Made by a program: the position numbers and the translations under genes. Positions 1-8,573 of a stretch of DNA of 64,000 nt are shown here, one piece after another. Numbering within the stretch: position 1 is the stretch's first letter; the number at the start of each line of letters is the position of its first letter. The stretch lies in the NCBI RefSeq assembly GCF_900114005.1, contig NZ_FORM01000001.1, positions 62,001 through 126,000 on the forward strand, read 5' to 3'. A model generated the notes under the pieces. It saw only the letters and a program-made list of their open reading frames with translations. It had not been told where the DNA came from and searched no databases. This DNA comes from Olleya namhaensis (GTDB taxonomy: Bacteria > Bacteroidota > Bacteroidia > Flavobacteriales > Flavobacteriaceae).

Positions 1-2
1 CG

Positions 3-1388
3 CCAATTTCTATCACAGAATTGATTGGTAAAAAAGGAAAGAATCAATTATCCATGCGCGATGTTCCGTTGGAGAAACAAACAGAATATGCGGTTGAAGA
101 TTCTGATATTACCTTACAATTAAAAGAACATTTTGAAAAAGAATTAGGAGAAGCCAACACCAAAAAATTATTCACAGATATTGAAGTGCCATTACTACGC
201 GTATTAGCTGCAATGGAACTGGAAGGTATCAATCTAGATGTAGACTTTTTAAACAGCTTGTCTGAAGATTTAAACACAGACATAGACACCTTAGTTGCTA
301 AAATTTACGACGTTGCTGGCGAAGAATTTAATATTGCCTCTCCAAAACAATTAGGAATCATCCTTTTTGAAAAATTAAAACTGGTAGACAAGCCTAAAAA
401 GACCAAAACAGGGCAATATAAAACGGGAGAAGATATCTTATCTGCTTTAGCAAAAGAGCACGAGATTATTAGAAACATCTTAGAATACCGTGGATTAGCA
501 AAACTAAAAAGTACGTATGTGGATGCTTTACCACTTCAGGTGGAAGAAGCAACAGGTCGTGTACACACAGACTATATGCAAACCGTTGCTGCTACAGGAC
601 GTTTAAGTAGTAACAATCCTAACTTACAGAATATCCCGATACGTACAGAACGTGGACGTCAAGTGCGTAAAGCCTTTATACCACGTAATGACGACTACAT
701 TTTATTAGCTGCCGATTATAGCCAAATAGAACTGCGTATTATTGCTGCGTTAAGTGAAGAGGAAACCATGATTGAAGCCTTTAAAAACGGAGAAGATATT
801 CACGCCTCTACCGCTTCTAAAGTCTTTAATGTGCCTTTAGAAGAAGTGACCAGAGACCAACGTAGTAATGCCAAAACCGTAAACTTCGGGATTGTATATG
901 GTGTGTCTGCTTTTGGATTAAGTAACCAAACCGATTTATCGCGTGGTGAAGCCAAAGAGCTTATTGACACCTATTACGAAACCTACCCAAAGCTTAAAAA
1001 ATACATGAGCGCTCAAGTCGAGTTTGCGCGTGATAATGGGTATGTAAAAACCGTTTTAGATCGTAGACGTTATCTCAAAGATATTAATAGTGCTAACGCT
1101 ATTGTCCGTGGAGCTGCAGAGCGTAATGCGGTTAATGCACCAATACAAGGTAGTGCTGCAGATATTATTAAAATTGCCATGATTAACATCTATAACAAAC
1201 TAGAAGCTGGTAATTATAAAACCAAAATGCTACTACAAGTACATGATGAATTGGTTTTTGATGTCTTTAAACCTGAATTAGAGGAAATGAAAACATTGAT
1301 TAAAACCGAAATGGAACAGGCCTTTAAAATGGAAGTGCCTTTGGATGTGGAATTGGATACTGGTTTGAATTGGTTGGAGGCGCATTAG
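3..1388 (+). CDS. polA: DNA polymerase I, C-terminal part (5' end outside the window)
   Basis: Family A DNA polymerase, used in replication repair and Okazaki-fragment processing. The reading frame is open to the left edge, so the annotated start lies upstream; about 461 residues are visible. They cover the end of the 3'-5' exonuclease-like domain and the whole polymerase domain. Motif A (DYSQIELR) lies near nt 713-736, the O-helix motif (RSNAKTVNFGIVYG) near nt 862-903 and motif C (QVHDEL) near nt 1237-1254. The protein ends in the usual LNWLEAH-type tail. This housekeeping gene forms the left border of the defence island that follows. Confidence 0.97.
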   Translation, partial: PISITELIGKKGKNQLSMRDVPLEKQTEYAVEDSDITLQLKEHFEKELGEANTKKLFTDIEVPLLRVLAAMELEGINLDVDFLNSLSEDLNTDIDTLVAKIYDVAGEEFNIASPKQLGIILFEKLKLVDKPKKTKTGQYKTGEDILSALAKEHEIIRNILEYRGLAKLKSTYVDALPLQVEEATGRVHTDYMQTVAATGRLSSNNPNLQNIPIRTERGRQVRKAFIPRNDDYILLAADYSQIELRIIAALSEEETMIEAFKNGEDIHASTASKVFNVPLEEVTRDQRSNAKTVNFGIVYGVSAFGLSNQTDLSRGEAKELIDTYYETYPKLKKYMSAQVEFARDNGYVKTVLDRRRYLKDINSANAIVRGAAERNAVNAPIQGSAADIIKIAMINIYNKLEAGNYKTKMLLQVHDELVFDVFKPELEEMKTLIKTEMEQAFKMEVPLDVELDTGLNWLEAH

Positions 1389-1514
1389 AAATTTAAGCTG
1401 ATTACGGAAATCCGTAAAAAAAAACTATTTATTTTAAATATCTTTATTGCCTTTAACTAATTTTATGTTTAAACAATTATTTCATAAAATTAATAAATTA
1501 AATATTTAAACAAC

Positions 1515-3095
1515 ATGAATTGGATTGTACTGTATGAAAAATCTGGAAAAATTGTACTAACATCAAAAAAAAGCTCCAATTCTGGACTTTTACCAAAAGG
1601 TAGTTATCTTACTGTAGACATGAGTCTTAATGGAGATTTGGACGATGATAGAAAATTTGTTTTAAGAGTCGAAGAAAGTGAACAAACTGAAATTTATTCT
1701 CCTAGCCCTTTACTTGCCGATTTAGATTTAGGTCTACAAGAAGCAGACAGGGAATGTAAGAATAAAATAACTGCGCATAGAATTTATGATATAGTTGAAA
1801 GAGAGGATGGCCTTGTTGACTACATAAAACCACAAGCGATAGCAAGACTTTCAAACGAAGAAGAAATTTTAAAAGCTACCGATTCTGAAAATAATAATGG
1901 ACCGTATATATTTCCAGCAACTATTCATAGCTCAAGATGTCAAAAAATTAATGACGTAGATAAAAAACCTGTAAAAATTAGAATTCCTGAAGATGTTTAT
2001 TGGCATCAAATTCAAATTACGGGTAAAACAGGTTCCGGTAAAACTGTTGCTACAAAATACTTAGCGCAGCATTTTGTTGAGAACAAAATTACGTCAGATG
2101 ATATTAACAGATATGGATGTGTACTTGCTATTAATGTAAAAGATGTTGATTTCCTAAAAATGAATCAAGCATCAAATATCAATAGTACTGAGGTAAAAAG
2201 AGAATGGGAGGCGTTAGGAAAACAAGCAGAAGGCATTAATAATTATGAAATCCTTTACAGTGCTCATGAAAATATAAAGCAGTTAACAAGCCAAGGAGTT
2301 ACTGGAAACTGCAAAGCAATTACATTAAATGCAACCAAAATAGACCCTGAAGCCTTATTAGGGATTGTGGAAAACCTTACAGAATTAGCTTCACAGGCTT
2401 TACCTGATATATTTAGGTATTGGCAAAAATATTATCCAACAGGAAGATATTCAGGTTTCTTAGACTTATTAGAAACATCAAGAGAACAAGATAATAATTA
2501 TAACACACTTGATATTGCTGGAAGAGAAGGAACAACAACTCTTAACCCTTCTACATATAATGCAATGATTGGAAGGCTAAAGAGCGCAAATAAATATTTC
2601 GAAAATGAAAATGGATCAGAGATTGATGCAAGTGATATTTTACAAGAAGGTAAAATGACCGTTATAGATGTTGCAAGAAGTATAGAATTTGGCTCCATAG
2701 TTCTTAGGTACTTATTAAATAGGATAGTAAAAGAAAAAACAGAAAATAATAATGATATTCCTATTCTAATTATCATAGATGAAGTTCATCAGTTTTATAA
2801 ATCATCAGCATCAAAAAATGCACTAGGTGATTTAGATACAATTTGTAGAGTTGGTAGAAGCAAGAAAATTGGAGTTGTTTTTTCATCACAAAACATTAAC
2901 GATATTCCAGGCGGCTTAACCTCTGTTATTAACACTAAATTGATGTTTAAAACAGATGAGTTTAATAAAAAAATCAATGGGATTAGCTCAGAAGATATTC
3001 AGTCTATGAAAGCTGGCTACTGTGTAACAAACATACATGGCTTACCTCAACTTAAACTTGCTAAATTTCCATTATCTAAATCAGGAGTATTATAA
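1515..3095 (+). CDS. HerA-like DNA translocase/helicase ATPase of a defence module
   Basis: A 526-aa FtsK/HerA superfamily ATPase. The first ~130 residues look like a HAS-barrel domain. A Walker A (GKTGSGKT, residues 170-177) follows, then a hydrophobic strand with Walker B Asp-Glu at residues 422-423 (LIIIDEVH) and a C-terminal GRSKKIGVVFSSQ stretch typical of the HerA motif after Walker B. HerA proteins form hexameric DNA pumps, usually with the nuclease NurA; a NurA-like gene lies at the other end of this module (6361-7368, opposite strand). It is the first gene of a four-gene plus-strand operon: its stop overlaps the next start as TAATG. HerA family membership is well supported; a role in phage or plasmid defence is inferred from context. 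Confidence 0.85.
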   Translation: MNWIVLYEKSGKIVLTSKKSSNSGLLPKGSYLTVDMSLNGDLDDDRKFVLRVEESEQTEIYSPSPLLADLDLGLQEADRECKNKITAHRIYDIVEREDGLVDYIKPQAIARLSNEEEILKATDSENNNGPYIFPATIHSSRCQKINDVDKKPVKIRIPEDVYWHQIQITGKTGSGKTVATKYLAQHFVENKITSDDINRYGCVLAINVKDVDFLKMNQASNINSTEVKREWEALGKQAEGINNYEILYSAHENIKQLTSQGVTGNCKAITLNATKIDPEALLGIVENLTELASQALPDIFRYWQKYYPTGRYSGFLDLLETSREQDNNYNTLDIAGREGTTTLNPSTYNAMIGRLKSANKYFENENGSEIDASDILQEGKMTVIDVARSIEFGSIVLRYLLNRIVKEKTENNNDIPILIIIDEVHQFYKSSASKNALGDLDTICRVGRSKKIGVVFSSQNINDIPGGLTSVINTKLMFKTDEFNKKINGISSEDIQSMKAGYCVTNIHGLPQLKLAKFPLSKSGVL

Positions 3096-3325
3096 TGAAT
3101 AAAGACAACATTTACAATAAAGAAAACGAATATAAGAAAGAAATTTTCGAATTATTAAATGACGATTTTCATGAGACTACCGATGATAGTACTATTATAA
3201 ATCTTTTAAAAGATTTATTTTTAGCTGATGTAGAGGACATAAACAATGAAGACATGATAAAAAGCTTACTAACTGATAATATTAGCACTGAGATTGTTGC
3301 AAAAAACACTCTAAAAGATGAATAA
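3095..3325 (+). CDS. Small acidic protein of the HerA module, unknown function
   Basis: A 76-aa, strongly acidic protein with no recognisable domain, rich in Asp, Glu and Asn and predicted largely helical. The start is fixed by the 1-nt TAATG overlap with the HerA stop, and its 3' end overlaps the next gene by 8 nt. This translational coupling on both sides argues that it is a real gene and a stoichiometric partner of one of the two ATPases. It could be an adaptor, an inhibitor or a DNA mimic; the sequence does not decide between these. Confidence 0.65.
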   Translation: MNKDNIYNKENEYKKEIFELLNDDFHETTDDSTIINLLKDLFLADVEDINNEDMIKSLLTDNISTEIVAKNTLKDE

Positions 3326-5501
3326 TTTAAAGTATAATTTAGAGATTATAGGTGAAAAAACAAACTATACTCCTCATAAAGAAATTTTAGATCCTATAAT
3401 AAATTCTGATAAGAAAATTTTTGAAATAACTGCTGACAATAGTTATGGCAAAACTTTTATTCTGAATCTTATTGCCTATGCACTAAATGCAGAAAAGCTT
3501 GATAGAGATAGAATATTACCATCAATTAAGGAGTCTATTTCAAGATATGATGATCAAGATGCTTATAATTTAGACTACACTATAGATTTAGATTTGCCTG
3601 ATAATAAAAAACTAACATTAACTAAAGAGAAAGGTAGAGGAAAACTAGTTCAGATTGACAATGGCGCACCAATTAGCCACAACATGCTACATAAGGATTT
3701 GTCTATAATTTACGATGTGCCTACAAACCCAAGTGAAAGACTAAATGCTGTAATAAAAGATTTAGGAGTTTGGAATGAAAACCTAATGTTAAAATTCAAT
3801 AAAATATCAAGAAATTTAAATGATATAATAAAGGAATTTGATAGTGTTCGAAATGAAGAAAAAATAATCTCTCTCAGAGAAAAATCTTTAAAATATAAAA
3901 ATGAAATTGAACTTAAGGAGAATAAACTAAACTCTAAAATAATCATATTAAAAGAACTAAACAAGTTATCAAACCTAAGGCAGCTAAGTTCTTATTTGAA
4001 AATTAAATTTCTAAGCGACACTGAGGTTGTAAAAAGAACAAAAGCTTTTAAAGCTTTAAAAAAACCTATAAAAATAGAAAAGAAAGATGAACTTAAAATA
4101 AAACAGATTGCTTTAGGTTTAACTAATGTAGAAAGAGATTTTAGAATGTTAATATCAAAACTAATTAACTTTATAAACTCAGATAATGAAATAGTTGAAC
4201 TAATTACAGAAAACAAAACAAATGCTAAACACTATGACTGTATAAAAGAAACAGAAATAAAAGAAATAATTTTATCTGATGATTATGTAGTTGTTCAAGA
4301 TAAATACATTAAAAGTGTTGAACATATTAAGAATGAGGTATTAATGTTTATCAATGAGAAGAAAAGCGACAAATCATACGTTATTAATCATTCTTATACA
4401 CAATTTATCACATTATTAGAAAATTTAATAGATAACGACATTGACTATCTTTTAAAAACAGCTACAACAGTTGATTCTTCTGTACTTAAAACCCAACTTG
4501 AAGTTATTATTAAAGAACACAAAATTAAAGACTATGATTCAATAAAAAAATTCTTTAGAGATGAATTAAAACCCTTAAAAGGTTTGTTTGCACAATACTA
4601 CAGGAGTCATAACGCTTGGGTAAAAGAGAGCAAAAAAAAACTTGTTAATGATACTGACAGTGAATATTATGAATTAGAAGCAAAATTAAAAGAAGCAAAA
4701 GACAAGTTAAAAAGAGTAAATTCTAACGTTGAAATAACCCGAGGAGTTTGTGCTAAAGAATTGAACATTGATGATTTGAGTAAATTTGACTCTTTAGATA
4801 AGATTTCAAACTTAGAATATAATGTTAAGGAAAAAATTTCTAATAATGATTTATCGGATAATTTATCTTCATCAATATCTAACACTAAAAAAGAAATCGA
4901 GAAACTTGAAAAAACAAAAAAAGATTTAGAAATAGAAAAAAGAATCACTGATATAACTTATGATAAAGAAAACGCTAAAAATCCATCAAAATACAATGAT
5001 GAACAAAAAAATAAAATTAAAACATTCTCGAGAATAGTTAGAACTATCATTACTAATACTTCAAATTTTAAAACATTGATTTCTAATATTGAAAATGGTG
5101 ATTTATCTAAATTTAAAAAAACTGAAGATATTCGATTTATAGAAATAGCTGGAAAAATTATTGCATATTCTATGGATAATAAATTATTGAGGAAAGATGG
5201 GGAATTTGTAGAACTAAAATTTTATGATATGGTAAAGCAGGAATTCCATTGCAGTGATGATTTAATTATAAAAAAGGATGATGTTTCTACTGGTTTAGCT
5301 AGTGCTAATTACCTTAAACAAAGGATAGAAAATGTAGAAGGAAAATATGTTGTTGTGTTATTAGATGAAATTGGAAACATGGCTCAAAATGCATTAGACA
5401 AAGTAATTGAATCAATTAAAAAACTTGAAACTCAAAACAGATTAGTATTAGCTGTTTTTACTAGACCTAATTCTAATGGAATTAAAATTATTGATTATTA
5501 A
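3318..5501 (+). CDS. Rad50/SMC-like ABC ATPase
   Basis: A 727-aa ATPase with the layout of a small Rad50/SMC protein. The N-terminal Walker A is an atypical NSYGKT (G44-K45-T46). Two long Lys/Glu-rich regions at roughly residues 170-240 and 455-555 look like the arms of a coiled coil. Near residues 655-662 is an ABC signature-like VSTGLASA, followed by Walker B (VVVLLDEIG, D683-E684) and a D-loop-like stretch. It overlaps its neighbours by 8 nt upstream and 1 nt (TAATG) downstream. No zinc-hook CxxC is seen, and no Mre11 homologue lies nearby. The ABC/SMC assignment is good; its exact subfamily is unknown. Confidence 0.75.
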   Translation: MNNLKYNLEIIGEKTNYTPHKEILDPIINSDKKIFEITADNSYGKTFILNLIAYALNAEKLDRDRILPSIKESISRYDDQDAYNLDYTIDLDLPDNKKLTLTKEKGRGKLVQIDNGAPISHNMLHKDLSIIYDVPTNPSERLNAVIKDLGVWNENLMLKFNKISRNLNDIIKEFDSVRNEEKIISLREKSLKYKNEIELKENKLNSKIIILKELNKLSNLRQLSSYLKIKFLSDTEVVKRTKAFKALKKPIKIEKKDELKIKQIALGLTNVERDFRMLISKLINFINSDNEIVELITENKTNAKHYDCIKETEIKEIILSDDYVVVQDKYIKSVEHIKNEVLMFINEKKSDKSYVINHSYTQFITLLENLIDNDIDYLLKTATTVDSSVLKTQLEVIIKEHKIKDYDSIKKFFRDELKPLKGLFAQYYRSHNAWVKESKKKLVNDTDSEYYELEAKLKEAKDKLKRVNSNVEITRGVCAKELNIDDLSKFDSLDKISNLEYNVKEKISNNDLSDNLSSSISNTKKEIEKLEKTKKDLEIEKRITDITYDKENAKNPSKYNDEQKNKIKTFSRIVRTIITNTSNFKTLISNIENGDLSKFKKTEDIRFIEIAGKIIAYSMDNKLLRKDGEFVELKFYDMVKQEFHCSDDLIIKKDDVSTGLASANYLKQRIENVEGKYVVVLLDEIGNMAQNALDKVIESIKKLETQNRLVLAVFTRPNSNGIKIIDY

Positions 5502-6364
5502 TGGAAGAATTACTAACTAAATTGCACGAAAAAACCTCTGAAGTTTTTCTGGAAAATTTAAAAGCTAAAGAATTATTTTATTTTGATGATGAAATATCAT
5601 TAGATGTACTTAAAACCTTAATGAGTTTAAAAAGGAACAACAAATATTTAAATGAATTAATGCTAAAAAGCTCAATATCCATAGATGAACTAAAGTACCT
5701 AGATAATGAGGCTCTAAAGGAATGTTTTGATTATAAATATATAATAAAGGGAAACTCAATTAATAGTGATAAAGTCTTTATTGGCGTTAATGGGATTTTT
5801 GAATTCTACTCAATGAATAATTTGAATTTTAGAAATGGTTTGATTGCTTATGACGCTAATAATTTTATTCAAGAAAAAAAACTAAACCTTAAAAGTCAAG
5901 AGAAAGTTTGGTGTATTTTTCTTTTACTTTTTGGAGCAGATAATATTGGAAGTTGTTTTAATACAGAAGCACTGTCCCAAGAAAAATTAAAAGATTATCA
6001 TAATTTTTTCATTTCTATTGAAAAAGAAATGAAGAAAAACGAAATTAACCTTGGTAAGGAAATTGGATGGAAAACTGGTAAAGATTCTGTTTTTAGAAAA
6101 TTTATTACTAACAATGTGGATTTACCTAAAACATTATTACATTTTAAGAAAGGGAAATATCAATATTATTTAGATTTAACTAAGAGAAAAAATGCTAAAT
6201 TTCTATTAGATTTAATCTTAGATAAATACGAAGGAGAACAAAGGATAATGATAAACGATTTATTTTACGATGCTTTGATGGAATTATCTTTTAGAATGCC
6301 GATTGAATTAGGTGAAATGAATGAAGATATAAATAAATATATAAGAGAGGAGCTAAAGGGTTAA
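5501..6364 (+). CDS. Orphan protein of the HerA module, unknown function
   Basis: A 287-aa protein that I cannot place in a family. It is rich in Leu, Lys, Asn and Asp, mostly helical by eye, with one hydrophobic patch (WCIFLLLFG, about residue 145) too short for a membrane segment. Its ATG overlaps the stop of the ATPase gene (TAATG). Its TAA overlaps the TAA of the convergent NurA-like gene within one TTAA. Position and coupling make it the fourth component of the operon. A DNA-binding or nuclease-bridging role would fit the context but is not visible in the sequence. Confidence 0.65.
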   Translation: MEELLTKLHEKTSEVFLENLKAKELFYFDDEISLDVLKTLMSLKRNNKYLNELMLKSSISIDELKYLDNEALKECFDYKYIIKGNSINSDKVFIGVNGIFEFYSMNNLNFRNGLIAYDANNFIQEKKLNLKSQEKVWCIFLLLFGADNIGSCFNTEALSQEKLKDYHNFFISIEKEMKKNEINLGKEIGWKTGKDSVFRKFITNNVDLPKTLLHFKKGKYQYYLDLTKRKNAKFLLDLILDKYEGEQRIMINDLFYDALMELSFRMPIELGEMNEDINKYIREELKG

Positions 6365-7368
6365 AATCCTCGCTCTTCATTCATACTTTTAGTTAACCCC
6401 ATTTTTTCAATTTCTTTATACAAATTGGTAGATTTTAAAATCTCTCTAGCATACATTTCTGAAACTTGAATGATTCTCGGTTGCATGTTATTTGAGCTAC
6501 CGTTAGCCAGATATTGATAGTAAATCAAATCAAATACATCATCACCATACCAACCTTCTTCAAATGCTTTTAAAGGAAATTCAATTCTAACCGGACTTCT
6601 GTTTTCAAAAACTTTTATAAAGCACATTGCTTTACTTCGACCTTCCTTAGAGGTGTATGCAAAAACTGGAGATACATTACCTGGTTTTAAATTTACATAA
6701 GCCCAATGTAAATCAGAATTATATCCTTTTGCAAAATCAAATCGTTCTGTTATTATTGTGCTTTCACTATTTTTTACAAAAAAAACAGGTCGACAATCCT
6801 TAGAAAGCAAATAATCAATTAACACAAAATTCCCACTGGTTGAAGCTCCAGAAAACATAGAACCATCAATAAAAATCAATGAATTAGAAGGAGCAGCTTT
6901 AGATAAAAAGAATGCACGTTCTTTCACATATTCTTTTGCTAAATCGGACGCTATGTCATCAGACCTGATTATATCCGAAAACTCAGTTGCTTTTCCAGAG
7001 ATAATATTAGATTTAGTGAAAAATTTTAATGTTACATAAGCAGCAGGTATATACTCTTCTTTATTTTGTATAACTGAATTATGAACAGTACATCGAACCT
7101 TCCCCTCTAAAGAATTAAGTTCTAAAATAGATTCATCATATGCACACAGAATATCAGATTGCTTTAAATTTTCTCTTAGAATTTCTGTGTTTTTTTCATA
7201 ACCGCTAATAATTCTAATATCTGAATTATTTGTCAGATCAAGTGTTTCTTTATTAGATTTAATGATAGCTGCTCGACTGGTAACTGAATTGTTAATTAAC
7301 TTTATAGAGTCAATAGTCGTTTTGTAATTGTCAGAAAAAATTACCCTTCCTTTAAAATCGTTTTCCAT
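6361..7368 (-). CDS. NurA-like 5'-3' nuclease
   Basis: A 335-aa protein with the acidic residues expected of NurA in the right order: Asp78 in AYDES (first strand, cf. the family's DGS), Glu146/Glu150 in the helix KEYVKERAFF, and Asp168 in FIDGS. A C-terminal block around MQPRIIQVSEMYARE resembles the final NurA motif but lacks its usual His. NurA is the nuclease partner of HerA, which is encoded in the convergent operon. The start codon lies inside the end of the upstream minus-strand gene (28-nt overlap), so the two are co-translated. The NurA call comes from motif reading and is moderately sure; alternatives are another RNase H-fold nuclease. Confidence 0.6.
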   Translation of the reverse strand: MENDFKGRVIFSDNYKTTIDSIKLINNSVTSRAAIIKSNKETLDLTNNSDIRIISGYEKNTEILRENLKQSDILCAYDESILELNSLEGKVRCTVHNSVIQNKEEYIPAAYVTLKFFTKSNIISGKATEFSDIIRSDDIASDLAKEYVKERAFFLSKAAPSNSLIFIDGSMFSGASTSGNFVLIDYLLSKDCRPVFFVKNSESTIITERFDFAKGYNSDLHWAYVNLKPGNVSPVFAYTSKEGRSKAMCFIKVFENRSPVRIEFPLKAFEEGWYGDDVFDLIYYQYLANGSSNNMQPRIIQVSEMYAREILKSTNLYKEIEKMGLTKSMNEERGF

Positions 7369-8081
7369 TTATACTTTTCTAATAACTGATTAATAAATTT
7401 TTTGTTTAGCCAAAAAGATTGCTTGGTTATTTCAACAGCACCATTTGTAAACTTTGAATATGGCAAATCATAATCAAAACTATTCTTAGCATGTGGTCTT
7501 AAATGTATAAAATTAGTCTCCGATTGTTTTAGCAAGTTATTAGTATTCCTAAATGATTTACCATATTCAACCTTTTTCAAAATTACACCTTTTTGTATTA
7601 TTTCTTTAGCTTGACCCCATTCTTCACCAATCATATTTAATTCAACACTATTTGGCTCCCAGAAAGCAAAATCACCAATTTTCCAATCATCAAAATTATT
7701 ATAAATTCCTCTTTTTTTTATTTTTACAATAGGGACAAAAAGATAACTGTAATTTAATTGATTTCTTAATGAAGCTCTTTCTAGCACCTCGGGACTATGC
7801 CAATTCTCAAAAAGAACATTATAAAGTGATGTAGAAGAAAACGACATAGGCTCAAAACAAGTATATTTTGAATCAACCGAAATAAATTTCACAACAATAT
7901 TATAATCTTTCAGAACATCTAGATTGTAAGAAGAATTATTGTTAATATAATTTTTTATTATTAACGGAACTGCTGATTTATTATAAATATTATCTTTTTC
8001 AAGGTTAATTATCTCTTTAATATCTCTATTTCCTATTAGATTATTGATTTCATTAATTATAATTTGAACCGCTCTATTCAT
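7341..8081 (-). CDS. MutH/Sau3AI-family protein with degenerate catalytic site
   Basis: A 246-aa protein matching the Sau3AI/MutH fold. It carries the block FEPMSFSS...FENW...YLFVPI...FAFWEP, then HLRPHAKN (193-200) and TKQSFWLN (219-226), which mark this family's C-terminal part. In active members the N-terminal half has an IE..Y Glu, a DF Asp and an ELK Glu-Lys. Here these positions read IIKNY (Glu to Lys), an Asp near residue 55, and VVK at 63-65 (Glu to Val, Lys kept). The catalytic site therefore looks lost, suggesting a DNA-recognition or structural role. It is the first gene of a two-gene minus-strand operon with the NurA-like gene and diverges from the restriction-modification operon. 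Confidence 0.65.
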   Translation of the reverse strand: MNRAVQIIINEINNLIGNRDIKEIINLEKDNIYNKSAVPLIIKNYINNNSSYNLDVLKDYNIVVKFISVDSKYTCFEPMSFSSTSLYNVLFENWHSPEVLERASLRNQLNYSYLFVPIVKIKKRGIYNNFDDWKIGDFAFWEPNSVELNMIGEEWGQAKEIIQKGVILKKVEYGKSFRNTNNLLKQSETNFIHLRPHAKNSFDYDLPYSKFTNGAVEITKQSFWLNKKFINQLLEKYKWKTILKEG

Positions 8082-8226
8082 TCATTAATTTATTTTTGCT
8101 AATTATCATATAAGAGTCAATATCGCAAAATAATAATCAACTAACATCATATTTAATCATTATTAATTTACCCAGAACAAAACAATAATAATTAATATAA
8201 AAAGTAATAATTCAAAAATGTATTCA

Positions 8227-8251
8227 TATATTTGGACGCTAATTGTCCAAA
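8227..8251 (+). promoter_or_regulatory. Promoter -7 element overlapped by a palindromic operator upstream of the XRE controller
   Basis: TATATTTG (8227-8234) fits the Bacteroidota -7 consensus TAnnTTTG. It overlaps an inverted repeat TTTGGAC-N7-GTCCAAA (8231-8251). The controller's ATG is at 8265, so the predicted leader is only about 25 nt. A repressor on this palindrome would block both the -7 element and the start site, as expected of an autoregulated restriction-modification controller. No clear -33 TTTG is present. Confidence 0.55.
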
Positions 8252-8264
8252 ACTAATTTGTCTA

Positions 8265-8573
8265 ATGAAAACTTTAGGAGAAACACTCAAAGAAGCAAGA
8301 GATAGAATTAATTTAATTCTACGAAAAGTATCAGCAGAAGTTGATATTGATCAATCGCTTATAAGCAAGTTTGAGAAAAACGAACGAAAACCTACAAAAG
8401 AGCAATTGATAAGACTTGCTGATTTTTACAATCTTTCTCATAAAGATTTAATTATAAGTTGGTATTCAGATAAAATAGCGGAAGATTTGAAATATACAGA
8501 ATCAACTACAGAAATTTTAAAAGTGGCAGAAGAAAAAATTAACTATTACAAAACTCAAAATAATGGCAAATAA
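8265..8573 (+). CDS. XRE-family (controller-like) transcriptional regulator
   Basis: About 102 aa with an N-terminal helix-turn-helix: VSAEVDIDQSLISKFEKNER contains the recognition helix, followed by KPTKEQLIRLADFY, typical of the XRE/Cro family. I start it at ATG 8265; an upstream TTG at 8232 falls inside the -7 element and operator and is unlikely. It overlaps the methyltransferase start by 11 nt. Position and the palindrome just upstream suggest a C-protein-type controller that delays restriction until DNA is methylated. It could also act on the divergent MutH-like/NurA operon, which shares the same spacer. Confidence 0.85.
   Translation: MKTLGETLKEARDRINLILRKVSAEVDIDQSLISKFEKNERKPTKEQLIRLADFYNLSHKDLIISWYSDKIAEDLKYTESTTEILKVAEEKINYYKTQNNGK

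Noticed and set aside
1515-8081. An archaeal-type Mre11-Rad50-HerA-NurA locus
   Set aside because: No Mre11-like phosphoesterase is encoded and the ATPase lacks a visible zinc hook, so the analogy is incomplete.
8232-8264. Upstream TTG start for the XRE regulator
   Set aside because: It lies within the -7 element and operator; ATG 8265 gives the normal N-terminus.
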